This document shows positions 37,087-45,294 of a stretch of 64,000 bases of DNA, piece by piece. The notes under the pieces are model-generated. The model was given only the letters and a program-made list of their open reading frames with translations, was not told the origin of the DNA and did not search any database. Both the position numbers and the translations under genes were made by a program. Where the stretch lies: contig NZ_CP009755.1 of NCBI RefSeq assembly GCF_000772085.1, positions 2,046,001 to 2,110,000 on the forward strand, given 5' to 3'. Each line of letters opens with the position of its first letter. The stretch's first letter is position 1. Source of the DNA: Curtobacterium sp. MR_MD2014 (lineage in GTDB: Bacteria; Actinomycetota; Actinomycetes; Actinomycetales; Microbacteriaceae).

Positions 37087-38097
37087 TCAGTGGACGACCA
37101 CCAGGAACAACACGTAGGCCACGGCCGACGACGGCAGGATGCTGTCGATGCGGTCGAGCAGCCCACCGTGCCCGGGCAGGAACGACGAGATGTCCTTGAT
37201 GCCGAGGTCGCGCTTGATCATCGACTCGGTCAGGTCGCCGAGCGTGGCGGAGCCCGAGATGAGGACACCGAGGACGATGCCGGTCCACCAGGGCAGACCG
37301 AGCATGAGCCAGGTCACCACGATGCCGACCAGGATGCTCGCGGCGACCGATCCCGCGAAGCCCTCCCAGGTCTTCTTCGGGCTGATCCGCGGCGCCATCG
37401 GGTGCTTGCCGAGGTTGAGCCCGGTGGCGTACGCACCCGTGTCGACGGCGACGACCACCAGGATGAAGGCGATCACCCACAGCTCACCGCGGGGCTGGGC
37501 CGAGAGCAGCACGATGCACGCACCGAGCAGGGTGATGTAGGCCTGCACGAACAGACCGTTCGTCAGGTCGCGGGCGACGTGACCGGCCGGCGGCTTCTCC
37601 CGCGCGATCGCGACCTCGACGAGCCGCCAGACCGCGATGAGGACGATGCCGCCGAGGATCGCGAACAGCGCCGCGACCTGCCCTCCGAGGAACGCTGCCG
37701 GGACCATGACGACGGCCGCGGCCACGCTCGGGATGCGCGGCACGTCGCGCCCGGCGAACCGCATCGCACTCGCGAGCTCGTAGACGGCCACCCCGAGCAG
37801 GAAGGCCGCGACGACCATGAACGCCGGCTTCCAGATGAGGAGCGACCCCAGCATGACGACCGCGAACGCCAGGGCGATGGCGATCGCGGCCGGCAGGTTG
37901 CGGCCGGTGCGGGCGGTCAGTGCCTCGTTGCGCGCGCCGAAGTCCGCCTTGCGCTGCTTGAGCTGCGCCTCGAAGTCGGCGCGCGCCGCACGGGCACGGG
38001 CATCGAAGTCCTGTCGCAGCCCCTTCTTCGTGGTCGGGGCTGCTCCGGTCGGGCGCGGTTCTGTGGGGCGGTCGCCGCCCGGCTCGGGGAGACGCAT
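37087..38097 (-). CDS. cdsA: Phosphatidate cytidylyltransferase (CDP-diglyceride synthase)
   Basis: The 336-residue enzyme makes CDP-diacylglycerol for phospholipids. About eight membrane helices and the C-terminal signature SATLGDLTESMIKRDLGIKD then GHGGLLDRIDS (about 275-315) are diagnostic. The first 70 residues are a charged, Arg/Ala-rich cytoplasmic extension with a KQRKADFGARN helix, longer than usual. Its ATG shares one base with the frr stop (TGATG), so it is co-translated with frr as in other actinobacteria. Confidence 0.95.
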   Translation of the reverse strand: MRLPEPGGDRPTEPRPTGAAPTTKKGLRQDFDARARAARADFEAQLKQRKADFGARNEALTARTGRNLPAAIAIALAFAVVMLGSLLIWKPAFMVVAAFLLGVAVYELASAMRFAGRDVPRIPSVAAAVVMVPAAFLGGQVAALFAILGGIVLIAVWRLVEVAIAREKPPAGHVARDLTNGLFVQAYITLLGACIVLLSAQPRGELWVIAFILVVVAVDTGAYATGLNLGKHPMAPRISPKKTWEGFAGSVAASILVGIVVTWLMLGLPWWTGIVLGVLISGSATLGDLTESMIKRDLGIKDISSFLPGHGGLLDRIDSILPSSAVAYVLFLVVVH

Positions 38098-38651
38098 CAG
38101 ACCTCGAGGAGTTCGGCTTCCTTCTTCTTCAGCGCGTCGTCGATCTGGTCGACGTGCTTCTTCGTCAGGGCCTCGAGGTCCTTGTCGCCCCGGGCGATCT
38201 CGTCGTCGGAGATCTCACCCTTCAGCGCGTCGAGGTCGTCCTTCGCGCGGCGACGGATGTTCCGGATGACGACCTTGTGGTCCTCACCCTTGCCACGCAC
38301 GAGCTTCACGAACTCCTTGCGGCGGTCCTGCGTGAGCTCCGGGATCGTCACGCGGACGATCTCGCCGTCGTTCGACGGGCTGGCGCCGAGGTTCGGGAAC
38401 GTCGCGATCGCGCGTTCGATCTCCTTCAGGGCCGACTTGTCGTACGGCGTGACGATGAGCGTGCGTGCCTCGGGCGTCTGGAGCGACGCGAGCTGCGCGA
38501 GCGGCGTCGGGGTGCCGTAGTAGTCGACCGGGATCTTCTGGAAGAGGGCGGCGTTGATGCGTCCGGTACGGACGGTCGCGAAGTCGTCCTTGGCGACGTC
38601 GACGGCCTTCGCCATCTTCTCGGTGGCTTCGGTCAGGACATCACTGATCAC
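38097..38651 (-). CDS. frr: Ribosome recycling factor
   Basis: The 184-residue protein has the frr pattern throughout: [56 protein letters not shown], the [18 protein letters not shown] strand, and helices with [31 protein letters not shown]. With EF-G it splits post-termination ribosomes. The GTG start has an AAGGAG. An internal TAGACT hexamer at 38678-38683 may give frr-cdsA its own promoter after pyrH. Confidence 0.97.
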   Translation of the reverse strand: MISDVLTEATEKMAKAVDVAKDDFATVRTGRINAALFQKIPVDYYGTPTPLAQLASLQTPEARTLIVTPYDKSALKEIERAIATFPNLGASPSNDGEIVRVTIPELTQDRRKEFVKLVRGKGEDHKVVIRNIRRRAKDDLDALKGEISDDEIARGDKDLEALTKKHVDQIDDALKKKEAELLEV

Positions 38652-38677
38652 GGTGGTTCTCCTTCGGTACTGCGTCG

Positions 38678-38683
38678 AGTCTA
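38678..38683 (-). promoter_or_regulatory. Possible internal promoter for frr-cdsA
   Basis: TAGACT on the minus strand lies 26 bases before GTG 38651, leaving a leader of about 20 bases that includes AAGGAG. It sits in the 45-base gap between pyrH and frr. Confidence 0.4.
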
Positions 38684-38696
38684 GTCAGCGTGCGGG

Positions 38697-39416
38697 TCAG
38701 TTGCTGACGACCGTACCGATGCGCTCCCCGCGGATGGCGGCCGCGACGTTGCCCTCGCCCTCCATGCCGAAGACGTGCATCGGCATGCCGTTGTCCATGC
38801 AGAGCGAGAACGCCGTCGCGTCGACGACCTTCAGGCCCTGCAGCAGGGCGTCCTGGTACGTGACGTGGTGCAGCTTCTCGGCGGTGGCGTCCTTCTTCGG
38901 GTCGGCGGTGTACACACCGTCCACGCCGTTCTTGGCCACGAGGACCTCGTGCGCGTCGATCTCGAGCGCACGCTGGGCGGCGACCGTGTCGGTCGAGAAG
39001 TACGGCAGGCCCGCACCGGCACCGAAGATCACGATGCGCCCCTTCTCGAGGTGCCGCTCGGCGCGCCGCGGGATGTACGGCTCTGCGACCTGGGTCATGC
39101 TGATCGCGGACTGCACTCGGGTCGCCGCTCCGGCCTGCTCCAGGAAGTCCTGGAGCGCGAGCGCGTTCATCACGGTGCCGAGCATGCCCATGTAGTCGGC
39201 ACGACCGCGGTCCATGCCGCGCTGCGAGAGCTCGGCACCGCGGAAGAAGTTGCCGCCGCCGACCACGATGGCCACCTCGACGTCCTGCGCGGCCTGCGCG
39301 ATCTCCTTGGCGATGGTGCTGATGACGTCCGGGTTCACCCCGAGGGACCCCGCCCCGAACGCCTCCCCCGACAGCTTCAGCAGGACCCGGCGGCGTCCGG
39401 TCTTCTCGTTCGTCAT
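38697..39416 (-). CDS. pyrH: Uridylate kinase
   Basis: The 239-residue UMP kinase of the amino-acid-kinase fold shows [14 protein letters not shown] at the start, [46 protein letters not shown], and the C-terminal [21 protein letters not shown]. It phosphorylates UMP to UDP in pyrimidine synthesis. ATG 39416 is preferred to GTG 39425 because AAGGG lies at the right distance before it. It follows tsf and a strong terminator, so it probably has its own promoter. Confidence 0.97.
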   Translation of the reverse strand: MTNEKTGRRRVLLKLSGEAFGAGSLGVNPDVISTIAKEIAQAAQDVEVAIVVGGGNFFRGAELSQRGMDRGRADYMGMLGTVMNALALQDFLEQAGAATRVQSAISMTQVAEPYIPRRAERHLEKGRIVIFGAGAGLPYFSTDTVAAQRALEIDAHEVLVAKNGVDGVYTADPKKDATAEKLHHVTYQDALLQGLKVVDATAFSLCMDNGMPMHVFGMEGEGNVAAAIRGERIGTVVSN

Positions 39417-39526
39417 GTGGCGCACCCTTCGTCGAATGTCTCGTGGGAATCTACCCGGCCGCAGCCGGTCCGGCGGAGGAGGTCGTGCCTCCCGGCCGGC
39501 TCCGCGCGTGTCGCAGCGCGCAGAAA

Positions 39527-39561
39527 ACGGGGCCCGGAACCGATGTGGTTCCGAGCCCCGT
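39527..39561 (-). terminator. Intrinsic terminator after tsf
   Basis: Arms 39548-39561 and 39527-39540 form a 14-bp stem. The one non-Watson-Crick position (A at 39553 opposite C at 39535) becomes a G-U pair only in minus-strand RNA. On that strand a TTTT follows. This is a classic terminator for rpsB-tsf and is clearly oriented. Confidence 0.88.
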
Positions 39562-39571
39562 CACGGGTTCG

Positions 39572-40399
39572 TTACGCGCCGACCTTGACGCGGGCGAAGC
39601 CCTGGATCGTCAGACCGGCGTTCTCGGCGGCCTTCGCGACGGACAGCTTGTTGTCCTTCGCGTAGTCCTGCTCGAGGAGCGCGACCTGCTTGCGGTACGC
39701 GTTGAGGCGACCCTCGACGATCTTCGGCAGGGCGGCCTCCGGCTTGCCCTCCTCGCGCGTGATCGCCTCGACGGTCGCGCGCTCCTTCTCGATGGCCTCG
39801 GCCGGGATCTCGTCGCGGGTCAGGTACGTCGGGTTCGCGAACGCGACGTGCTGGGCGATCGACCGCGCCTCGGCGGCGTCGGAGCCCGCGTAGGCGATGA
39901 CGACGGCGATCTGCGGCGGCAGGTCCTGGCTGGTCTTGTGCAGGTAGACCTCGAAGGCGTCGCCCTCGACACGGACGACGGTGCGCAGCGCGAGCTTCTC
40001 ACCCAGCGCGGCGGCGGCCTCGTCGATCGTCTCGGCGACGGTCTTGCCGTCGAGCGGCGCGGCGTTGCCGGCCTCGACGTCGGACGCACCGGCGGCGGCG
40101 ACCGCGGCCACGACCTTGTCGGCGAGGGTGGTGAACTTCTCGTTCTTCGCGACGAAGTCGGTCTCGCTCGCGAGCTCGACGACGGTGGCGGCGCCACCCT
40201 CGGTCGTCGCGACGACGACACCCTCGGAGGTCGCACGGTCGTCGCGCTTGGCGACGGCCTTCGCGCCCTTGATGCGGAGCAGCTCGACGGCCTTGTCGTA
40301 GTCGCCGTCGGCCTCGACGAGCGCGTTCTTCGCGTCCATCATGCCGGCCCCGAGGTCCTCACGGAGCTTCTTCACGTCAGCAAGGCTGTAGTTGGCCAT
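39572..40399 (-). CDS. tsf: Translation elongation factor Ts
   Basis: The 275-residue EF-Ts exchanges GDP for GTP on EF-Tu. It has the N-terminal UBA-like helices MANYSLADVKKLREDLGAGMMDAKNALVEADGDYDKAVELLRIKG, the Phe-containing core (VVVATTEGGAATVVELASETDFVAKNEKF) and coiled-coil segments. AAAGGA precedes ATG 40399. It lies 80 bases after rpsB, with a hairpin in the gap that may lower its level relative to S2. Confidence 0.97.
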   Translation of the reverse strand: MANYSLADVKKLREDLGAGMMDAKNALVEADGDYDKAVELLRIKGAKAVAKRDDRATSEGVVVATTEGGAATVVELASETDFVAKNEKFTTLADKVVAAVAAAGASDVEAGNAAPLDGKTVAETIDEAAAALGEKLALRTVVRVEGDAFEVYLHKTSQDLPPQIAVVIAYAGSDAAEARSIAQHVAFANPTYLTRDEIPAEAIEKERATVEAITREEGKPEAALPKIVEGRLNAYRKQVALLEQDYAKDNKLSVAKAAENAGLTIQGFARVKVGA

Positions 40400-40443
40400 T
40401 GACTGGAGTCCTTTCTGGACTGGTGTTGTGGAGAGAGAGGGAA

Positions 40444-40473
40444 GGGGCGCCGAGCCGACCGGCCCGGCGCCCC
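40444..40473 (-). terminator. Hairpin between rpsB and tsf
   Basis: GGGGCGCCG (40444-40452) pairs with CGGCGCCCC (40465-40473). On the minus strand a TTCCCTCTCTCTCC stretch follows. It may act as a partial terminator that sets the S2:EF-Ts ratio. Confidence 0.55.
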
Positions 40474-40479
40474 CGGTGA

Positions 40480-41388
40480 CTACTCGGCCGAGGTGGCTTC
40501 GGCGTTCTTGGCCTCGTCGGCGATCGGCTCGCCGATCTCCTTCGCGGCGACCTGCGCGTCGGCGTCGTTCTCCTCGACGGGAGCCTCGGCTGCGGGGGCG
40601 GCCTCGGCTGCCGGAGCGGCCTGCGCGCCACCCTGCTCACCGGAGAGGAGCTCCTGCTCCCACTCGGCCAGCGGCTCGGCCGTCTCCTCGTCGCCGCCGT
40701 TGTGGCGGGTCTTCAGGCCCTCGGCCGCGGCGTCGGCGACGATGCGGGTCAGGAGACCGACGGAGCGGATCGCGTCGTCGTTGCCCGGGATCGGGTAGGT
40801 GATCTCGTCGGGGTCGCAGTTGGTGTCGAGGATGCCGATGACCGGGATCCCGAGCTTCTGCGCCTCGTCGATCGCGAGGTGCTCCTTCTTGGTGTCGACG
40901 ACCCAGAGCGCGCTCGGGGTCCGCGTGAGGTTGCGGATACCACCGAGGGTCTTGTGGAGCTTGTCCAGCTCGCGCTTCTTGATGAGGAGCTCCTTCTTGG
41001 TGAAGCCCTTCGTCGTGTCGTCGAAGTCGATCTCCTCGAGCTCCTTCATGCGCGCGAGGCGCTTGGAGACCGTCTGGAAGTTCGTGAGCAGACCGCCGAG
41101 CCAACGCTGGTTGACGTACGGCTGGCCGACGCGGGTCGCCTGCTCGGCGATGGAGCCCTGCGCCTGCTTCTTGGTGCCCACGAAGAGGATCGTGCCACCG
41201 TGCGCGACCGTCTCCTTGACGAAGTCGTACGCGCGGTCGATGTAGGCCAGCGACTGCTGCAGGTCGATGATGTGGATGCCCGAGCGCTCGGCGAGGATGA
41301 AGCGCTTCACCTTCGGGTTCCACCGACGGGTCTGGTGTCCGAAGTGGACGCCGCTGTCGAGCAGCTGGCGGATGGTGACGACGGCCAT
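40480..41388 (-). CDS. rpsB: 30S ribosomal protein S2
   Basis: The 302-residue S2 is complete: [80 protein letters not shown] and [22 protein letters not shown]. It has a C-terminal tail of about 70 acidic, Ala-rich residues ([20 protein letters not shown]) that E. coli S2 lacks, though such tails are common in actinobacteria. AGGAGG precedes ATG 41388. The transcript begins with a leader of about 230 bases, which could hold an S2 autoregulatory site. Confidence 0.98.
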   Translation of the reverse strand: MAVVTIRQLLDSGVHFGHQTRRWNPKVKRFILAERSGIHIIDLQQSLAYIDRAYDFVKETVAHGGTILFVGTKKQAQGSIAEQATRVGQPYVNQRWLGGLLTNFQTVSKRLARMKELEEIDFDDTTKGFTKKELLIKKRELDKLHKTLGGIRNLTRTPSALWVVDTKKEHLAIDEAQKLGIPVIGILDTNCDPDEITYPIPGNDDAIRSVGLLTRIVADAAAEGLKTRHNGGDEETAEPLAEWEQELLSGEQGGAQAAPAAEAAPAAEAPVEENDADAQVAAKEIGEPIADEAKNAEATSAE

Positions 41389-41633
41389 GCCGTCCCTCCT
41401 TGTTCTCGGCACACGACTGTTCGGCCGTGCGCACGGTTGCGGTTGTGTCGGTCGCGACCGGTGGCCGTGACCCCTGGCGCCCTGTCCGCGCGGCCGCCCG
41501 CTCGTGAGAGCAGGACCGGTGGCCGCGGAACGTGTCGTGGCGAGAGCACTGCTGTTGGACGAGCACTGCTGTTGCACGAGCACTGTGGACGCGCGAAGTC
41601 AGCGCGCCGGAGCGCGCTGCGGTCGCAATGTTA
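41389..41633 (-). promoter_or_regulatory. Promoter and long leader of rpsB-tsf
   Basis: TAACAT (minus strand, 41628-41633) is the best -10 in the gap and would give a leader of about 230 bases. The leader would start with a stable hairpin (AGCGCGC/GCGCGCT, 41601-41618) and contain a tandem 17-bp repeat. Long rpsB leaders are known sites of feedback by S2 in other bacteria. The structure here has not been matched to a known motif. Confidence 0.45.
41544..41577. repeat. Tandem 17-bp repeat in the rpsB leader
   Basis: GAGCACTGCTGTTGGAC (41544-41560) is followed directly by GAGCACTGCTGTTGCAC (41561-41577) and a partial third unit GAGCACTG. It lies inside the inferred untranslated leader of rpsB. 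Confidence 0.7.
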
Positions 41634-41682
41634 GCAGGTCCGGACGCCCAGGCCGTCGCCGGACACGACGGAGCCGGGACGC

Positions 41683-41725
41683 ACGGGAGGCGCGGTGCGG
41701 GTCCGACCCGCACCGCGCCTCCCGT
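41683..41725 (-). terminator. 43-bp palindrome after the sugar-porter gene
   Basis: The arm 41683-41703 (ACGGGAGGCGCGGTGCG followed by GGTC) pairs fully with 41705-41725. It starts 22 bases past the stop of the minus-strand transporter. It shares the ACGGGAGGC start of the dispersed palindromes but has a different inner arm. Confidence 0.75.
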
Positions 41726-41747
41726 CAGGTGGTGACGCCGGTGGACG

Positions 41748-43187
41748 CTACTTCGCCGACACCGTGTCGCCCTCTGCCGTGATGCCCATCTCCTCGAGGG
41801 AGCGGCCCTTCGTCTCCGGGATCTTCGCGATGACGAAGAACAGCGAGAGCAGGGCGAACAGGGCGTAGATGCCGTAGGTCACCGTCAGGTTGAAGCCGGA
41901 GAGCACCGGGAACGAGATCGTGACCACGAAGTTCGCGATCCAGTTGGCGGCCGAGCCGACGCCGAGCGCGGTCGCGCGGATGCGGTTCGGGAACATCTCG
42001 CCGAGCAGGACCCACATGAGCGGACCCCAGGTGGCGCCGAAGGAGACCACGAACAGGTTCGCGAAGATCAGCGCGATGATGCCCCAGGAGCCGGGCAGGC
42101 TCGGCGCGCCGTCCACGATCGTGGCCTGCGAGAACGCGATCGCGACCATCGTGAGCGAGACGAACATGCCCGACGAGCCCGCCACGAGCAGCGGCTTCCG
42201 GCCGAGCTTGTCCACGGTGAAGATCGCGATGAACGTGACGGCGACGTTGACGATCGACGTGATCGTCGAGATGAGGAACGAGTCGCTCTCCTTGAACCCG
42301 ACCGCCTGCCAGAGGGTCGTCGAGTAGTAGAAGATCACGTTGATGCCGACGAACTGCTGCAGCACGGCGAGGATGATGCCGACCCAGACGATGGGCTGCA
42401 GGCCGAAGCGGTTGCCCCGGATGGAGCCCTTCTTCTCGTTGGCCTCCTTCTTGATGCCGTCCTGGATCTCCTCCAGGCTCGTGTTCACGGTGTCACGCGG
42501 GACGATCTTGCCCATGACCTCACGGGCGTCGTCGGCACGGCCCTTCGAGAGCAGGAAGCGCGGGGACTCCGGCAGGGTGATCGCGAGCACGCCGTAGACG
42601 ACGGACGGCACGACACCGACGAGGAACATCCATCGCCAGGCGGCGAGGCCGAGGACCTGCTCCGAGGCGCCACCGGCGGTCACCGCGAAGAGCTGGTCGG
42701 AGAGCAGGGCGGCGAAGATGCCGAGCGTGATGGCGAGCTGCTGGAAGGACGCCAGTCGGCCGCGGATCGCCTTCGGGGAGACCTCGGAGATGTACGCGGG
42801 GGCGATCACCGACGCGGTACCGATGCCGAGGCCACCGACGAGACGCCAGATGACGAGGTCCCAGGTCGCGAACGCGAAGGCGGAGCCGATCGAGCTGACG
42901 AAGAACAGCACCGCTGCCCAGAACATGACGCGCGTCCGGCCCCAGCGGTCGGCCAGGCGACCGGCGAAGTAGGCACCGAAGGCACAGCCGATGAGCGCGG
43001 AGGCGACCGCGAAGCCGCTGGCGGCCTCGGACAGGCCGAACTCGCCCTTGATCGCGTCGACGGCTCCGTTGATGACGGAGGAGTCGAATCCGAAGAGGAA
43101 GCCGCCGACTGCCGCCGCGATGGCGAACAGGGTGACCTTCCCCTTGAACGCACGGTCCTCGCCGTGCTGGGTGGACGTGTTCGACAC
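41748..43187 (-). CDS. Sugar porter of the major facilitator superfamily
   Basis: The 479-residue protein has 12 membrane helices and the sugar-porter signatures: AAVGGFLFGFDSSVINGA in helix 1, GRLADRWGRTRV between helices 2 and 3, GGLGIGTASVIAPAYISEVSPKAIRGRL, PESPRFLLSKGR at the central loop, QQFVGINVIFYYS in helix 7, and the terminal IPETKGRSLEEM. It is a proton-sugar symporter or facilitator (xylose, glucose, arabinose or inositol type; not decidable here). GTG 43187 has a GGAG. Its place between the M23-like gene and rpsB breaks a conserved actinobacterial order, so it was probably inserted. Its own palindromic terminator separates it from rpsB. Confidence 0.93.
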   Translation of the reverse strand: MSNTSTQHGEDRAFKGKVTLFAIAAAVGGFLFGFDSSVINGAVDAIKGEFGLSEAASGFAVASALIGCAFGAYFAGRLADRWGRTRVMFWAAVLFFVSSIGSAFAFATWDLVIWRLVGGLGIGTASVIAPAYISEVSPKAIRGRLASFQQLAITLGIFAALLSDQLFAVTAGGASEQVLGLAAWRWMFLVGVVPSVVYGVLAITLPESPRFLLSKGRADDAREVMGKIVPRDTVNTSLEEIQDGIKKEANEKKGSIRGNRFGLQPIVWVGIILAVLQQFVGINVIFYYSTTLWQAVGFKESDSFLISTITSIVNVAVTFIAIFTVDKLGRKPLLVAGSSGMFVSLTMVAIAFSQATIVDGAPSLPGSWGIIALIFANLFVVSFGATWGPLMWVLLGEMFPNRIRATALGVGSAANWIANFVVTISFPVLSGFNLTVTYGIYALFALLSLFFVIAKIPETKGRSLEEMGITAEGDTVSAK

Positions 43188-43575
43188 GGTGCTCCAGGTT
43201 CTTGCCGCCGTGCTGGGTGGCGCACGGTGCCCCGGCGGTCGGCTGGTTCGCCGTCCGAGCGGCGTTGCGTGTTCCGGAGCGGCCCCGACTGTACTCGCTG
43301 GCGGCTCGCGGGGCACATCGGGGCGCGGCGGCGCGGCGGCGCGGCGACGCATGCGGGGTTGGACGCGTTCTGGGGTCGCCGTGGATCGCACGGGTTCGCC
43401 GACGTTGCACGCGTCGATGGACGCGTGTCGTGTCGCAGCCGGCACCGCGAGGGGACGTGGTGCGGCGCGGCGCCGTCCGACAGCCGTCCCTGCACAGCCC
43501 TGGAGGCAGCGGGCACCGTCCCCAGATCGGCCTGCCGCCGCCCGTGCCCGGGTGCGTCTCGACGACCCTCGTCAC
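43188..43575. other. Intergenic region with a third CACGCGTCGAT element
   Basis: The 388 bases between the divergent transporter and M23-like genes hold no gene I can support. At 43318-43346 there is a simple GCGGC repeat. At 43408-43422 CACGCGTCGATGGAC copies the element seen at 12340, here inside a longer imperfect palindrome with CGCGTGTCGTGTCGCAG on its right. GACCCT (43564-43569) stands six bases before the M23-like ATG. Confidence 0.5.
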
Positions 43576-44190
43576 ATGAGACGGTCACCGCTCCTCCCTC
43601 GGCCCGGGCGGCCGGGTGGGCTCCTCGTCCTCGCGGTCGCACTCCTGGTCGCACTCGCGGGTCCGCTCGTGGTCGCGCTCGCGAGTGCGCTCCTGTCGGG
43701 GCACCCGGCGACGTCCGACGAGGCTGGCCGCTCGGCCGGAACGATCGTGGCGAGCGAGGACGTCGCTCCGGCGCCGTGGGTCTGGCCGACGGGCACGCGC
43801 GAGGTGGTCCGACCGTTCGAGGCACCCGCGGACGACTACGCGCCCGGTCACCGCGGCATCGACCTGGCTACGTCCGTCGGTACCCCTGCGGTCGCGGTGG
43901 CGGACGGCACGGTGTCGTTCGCCGGGCAGGTCGCCGGCAGGGGCGTCGTGACCATCGACCACGGTGAGGGCCTCGTGAGCACGCTGGACTCCGTCGAACC
44001 CTCGGTGGCGACGGGCGACGCCGTCCAGCAGGGGATGGTGGTCGGTGTCGTCACGGTCGGACACTGTCCCGCCGCCGATCCGTGCCTGCACCTCGGCGCA
44101 CGGGTCGAGGGTCGCTACGTCGATCCGCTGCGGTTCCTGTCGCCGGCTGCCTGGCCGGTCCTGCTCCCGGAGTCGGCGTGGCCGGGGTGA
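43576..44190 (+). CDS. Exported M23/LytM-like peptidase-domain protein, active site altered
   Basis: The 204-residue protein has an N-terminal signal-anchor (LLVLAVALLVALAGPLVVALA) and a LytM domain: PFEAPADDYAPGHRGIDLATSVGTPAVAVADGTVSFAGQVAGRGVVTIDHG. The first zinc ligands His and Asp (HRGID) are present. The second motif, normally HxH, reads CPAADPCLHLGAR, so its first His is a Cys. Family members next to rpsB in other actinobacteria (the Rv2891 position) seem to share a CLHxG form, so this may be a non-catalytic or altered subgroup that activates other hydrolases. It is divergent from the transporter and convergent with xerC. Confidence 0.85.
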   Translation: MRRSPLLPRPGRPGGLLVLAVALLVALAGPLVVALASALLSGHPATSDEAGRSAGTIVASEDVAPAPWVWPTGTREVVRPFEAPADDYAPGHRGIDLATSVGTPAVAVADGTVSFAGQVAGRGVVTIDHGEGLVSTLDSVEPSVATGDAVQQGMVVGVVTVGHCPAADPCLHLGARVEGRYVDPLRFLSPAAWPVLLPESAWPG

Positions 44191-44196
44191 CGTGCC

Positions 44197-44245
44197 GGAG
44201 GCCGCGAGGCCGCGAGGCCGTGCGGCGGAACGGCGTCGGGCCTCC
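44197..44245. terminator. Hairpin cluster between convergent M23-like gene and xerC
   Basis: GGAGGCC near 44197 can pair with GGCCTCC near 44239. A smaller GCCGT/ACGGC stem lies inside. GAGGCCGC is repeated. This fits a two-way terminator, though it is less regular than the other palindromes. Confidence 0.45.
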
Positions 44246-44262
44246 CGCCCGGCCGTTCGCCG

Positions 44263-45267
44263 TCAAGCGCGGGGGTGCGCCGTTCGGTAGACCTCCCGGA
44301 GCCGGGCGGACGAGACGTGCGTGTAGATCTGCGTCGTCCCGAGGCTCGCGTGCCCGAGGAGCTCCTGCACGGCCCGGAGGTCCGCTCCCCCGTCGAGCAG
44401 GTGCGTCGCCGCGGTGTGCCGGAAGGTGTGCGGCCCGCTCGGACCCGCGCCCGGCAGGTCTCCGAGCGCTCGAGCGACCACCCGGTACACGCTGCGGACC
44501 CCGAGTCGGCCACCCCGGTCGCCGAGGAAGAGCGCGGGCCCGCCGGAGCGCTGCACCTGCTGCTCGGAGGGGTCCGGCTGCGGGGAGGTGTCCGACTGCC
44601 GGGCGGGGGCCGGTGACCGCTCGGCAGCGCGCGCAGCGAGGACCGGGCGCCCCCGTTCGAGCCAGGCCTCGAGCGCGTCCCTTGCGGGCACGCCGAACGG
44701 CACCACCCGTTCCTTGCCGCCCTTGCCGAGCACTCGCACGGTCAGGCGGTCTCGGTCGACGTCCTCGACGCCGATGCCGACGAGCTCGCTCACCCGGATC
44801 GCCGCGGCGTAGAGCAGTTCGACGACCGCCAGGTCGCGGAGCGCAGCAGGGTCGTCCGTGTCCGCCCGAGCCTCGAGTCCGTCGAGCACCGTCCGGACCT
44901 GGTCGGTCGACACGACGCGCGGCAGGTGCCCCGCCCCCTTCGGCGCGCGCAGCCGGGCGCCGGGGTCGGTGTCGAGCAGACCGGTCTCGCTGGCCCAGCG
45001 GGTGAACGCCCGCACCGACGACGACCGGCGCGCGATCGTGGACCGGGCGAGCCCGCGTCGGTCCGCTTCCCACAGCCAGTCGCGGAGCACCTCGAGACCG
45101 AGGTCCGCGGTGGCGGCGATCCGCCGCTCGTCGGCGAACTGCACCAGCTGGTCGAGGTCGTTCGCGTAGGCACGGACGGTCTGGTCGCTCAGACCCCGGG
45201 CGCCACGGACGTGGTCGAGGAACGACTCCACCGCCGCCACGAGTCGCCCGTCCGTCTGCTCCGCCAC
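44263..45267 (-). CDS. xerC: Site-specific tyrosine recombinase XerC
   Basis: The 334-residue recombinase has the SAM-like N-terminal DNA-binding domain and the catalytic set: Arg in AAAIRVSELVG, Lys in GKGGKERVVP, HTFRHTAATHLL (His, Arg), GHASLGTTQIYTH (His) and the nucleophile Tyr. With XerD it resolves chromosome dimers at dif. An insertion of about 30 residues (ERSPAPARQSDTSPQ...) sits between the Lys strand and the HxxR helix, which makes it longer than the usual 300. GTG 45267 lies seven bases after TACCCT (45275-45280, minus), so it has its own leaderless start. Confidence 0.93.
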   Translation of the reverse strand: MAEQTDGRLVAAVESFLDHVRGARGLSDQTVRAYANDLDQLVQFADERRIAATADLGLEVLRDWLWEADRRGLARSTIARRSSSVRAFTRWASETGLLDTDPGARLRAPKGAGHLPRVVSTDQVRTVLDGLEARADTDDPAALRDLAVVELLYAAAIRVSELVGIGVEDVDRDRLTVRVLGKGGKERVVPFGVPARDALEAWLERGRPVLAARAAERSPAPARQSDTSPQPDPSEQQVQRSGGPALFLGDRGGRLGVRSVYRVVARALGDLPGAGPSGPHTFRHTAATHLLDGGADLRAVQELLGHASLGTTQIYTHVSSARLREVYRTAHPRA

Positions 45268-45294
45268 GGGCCCCAGGGTAAGCGTCCGGCGCCG

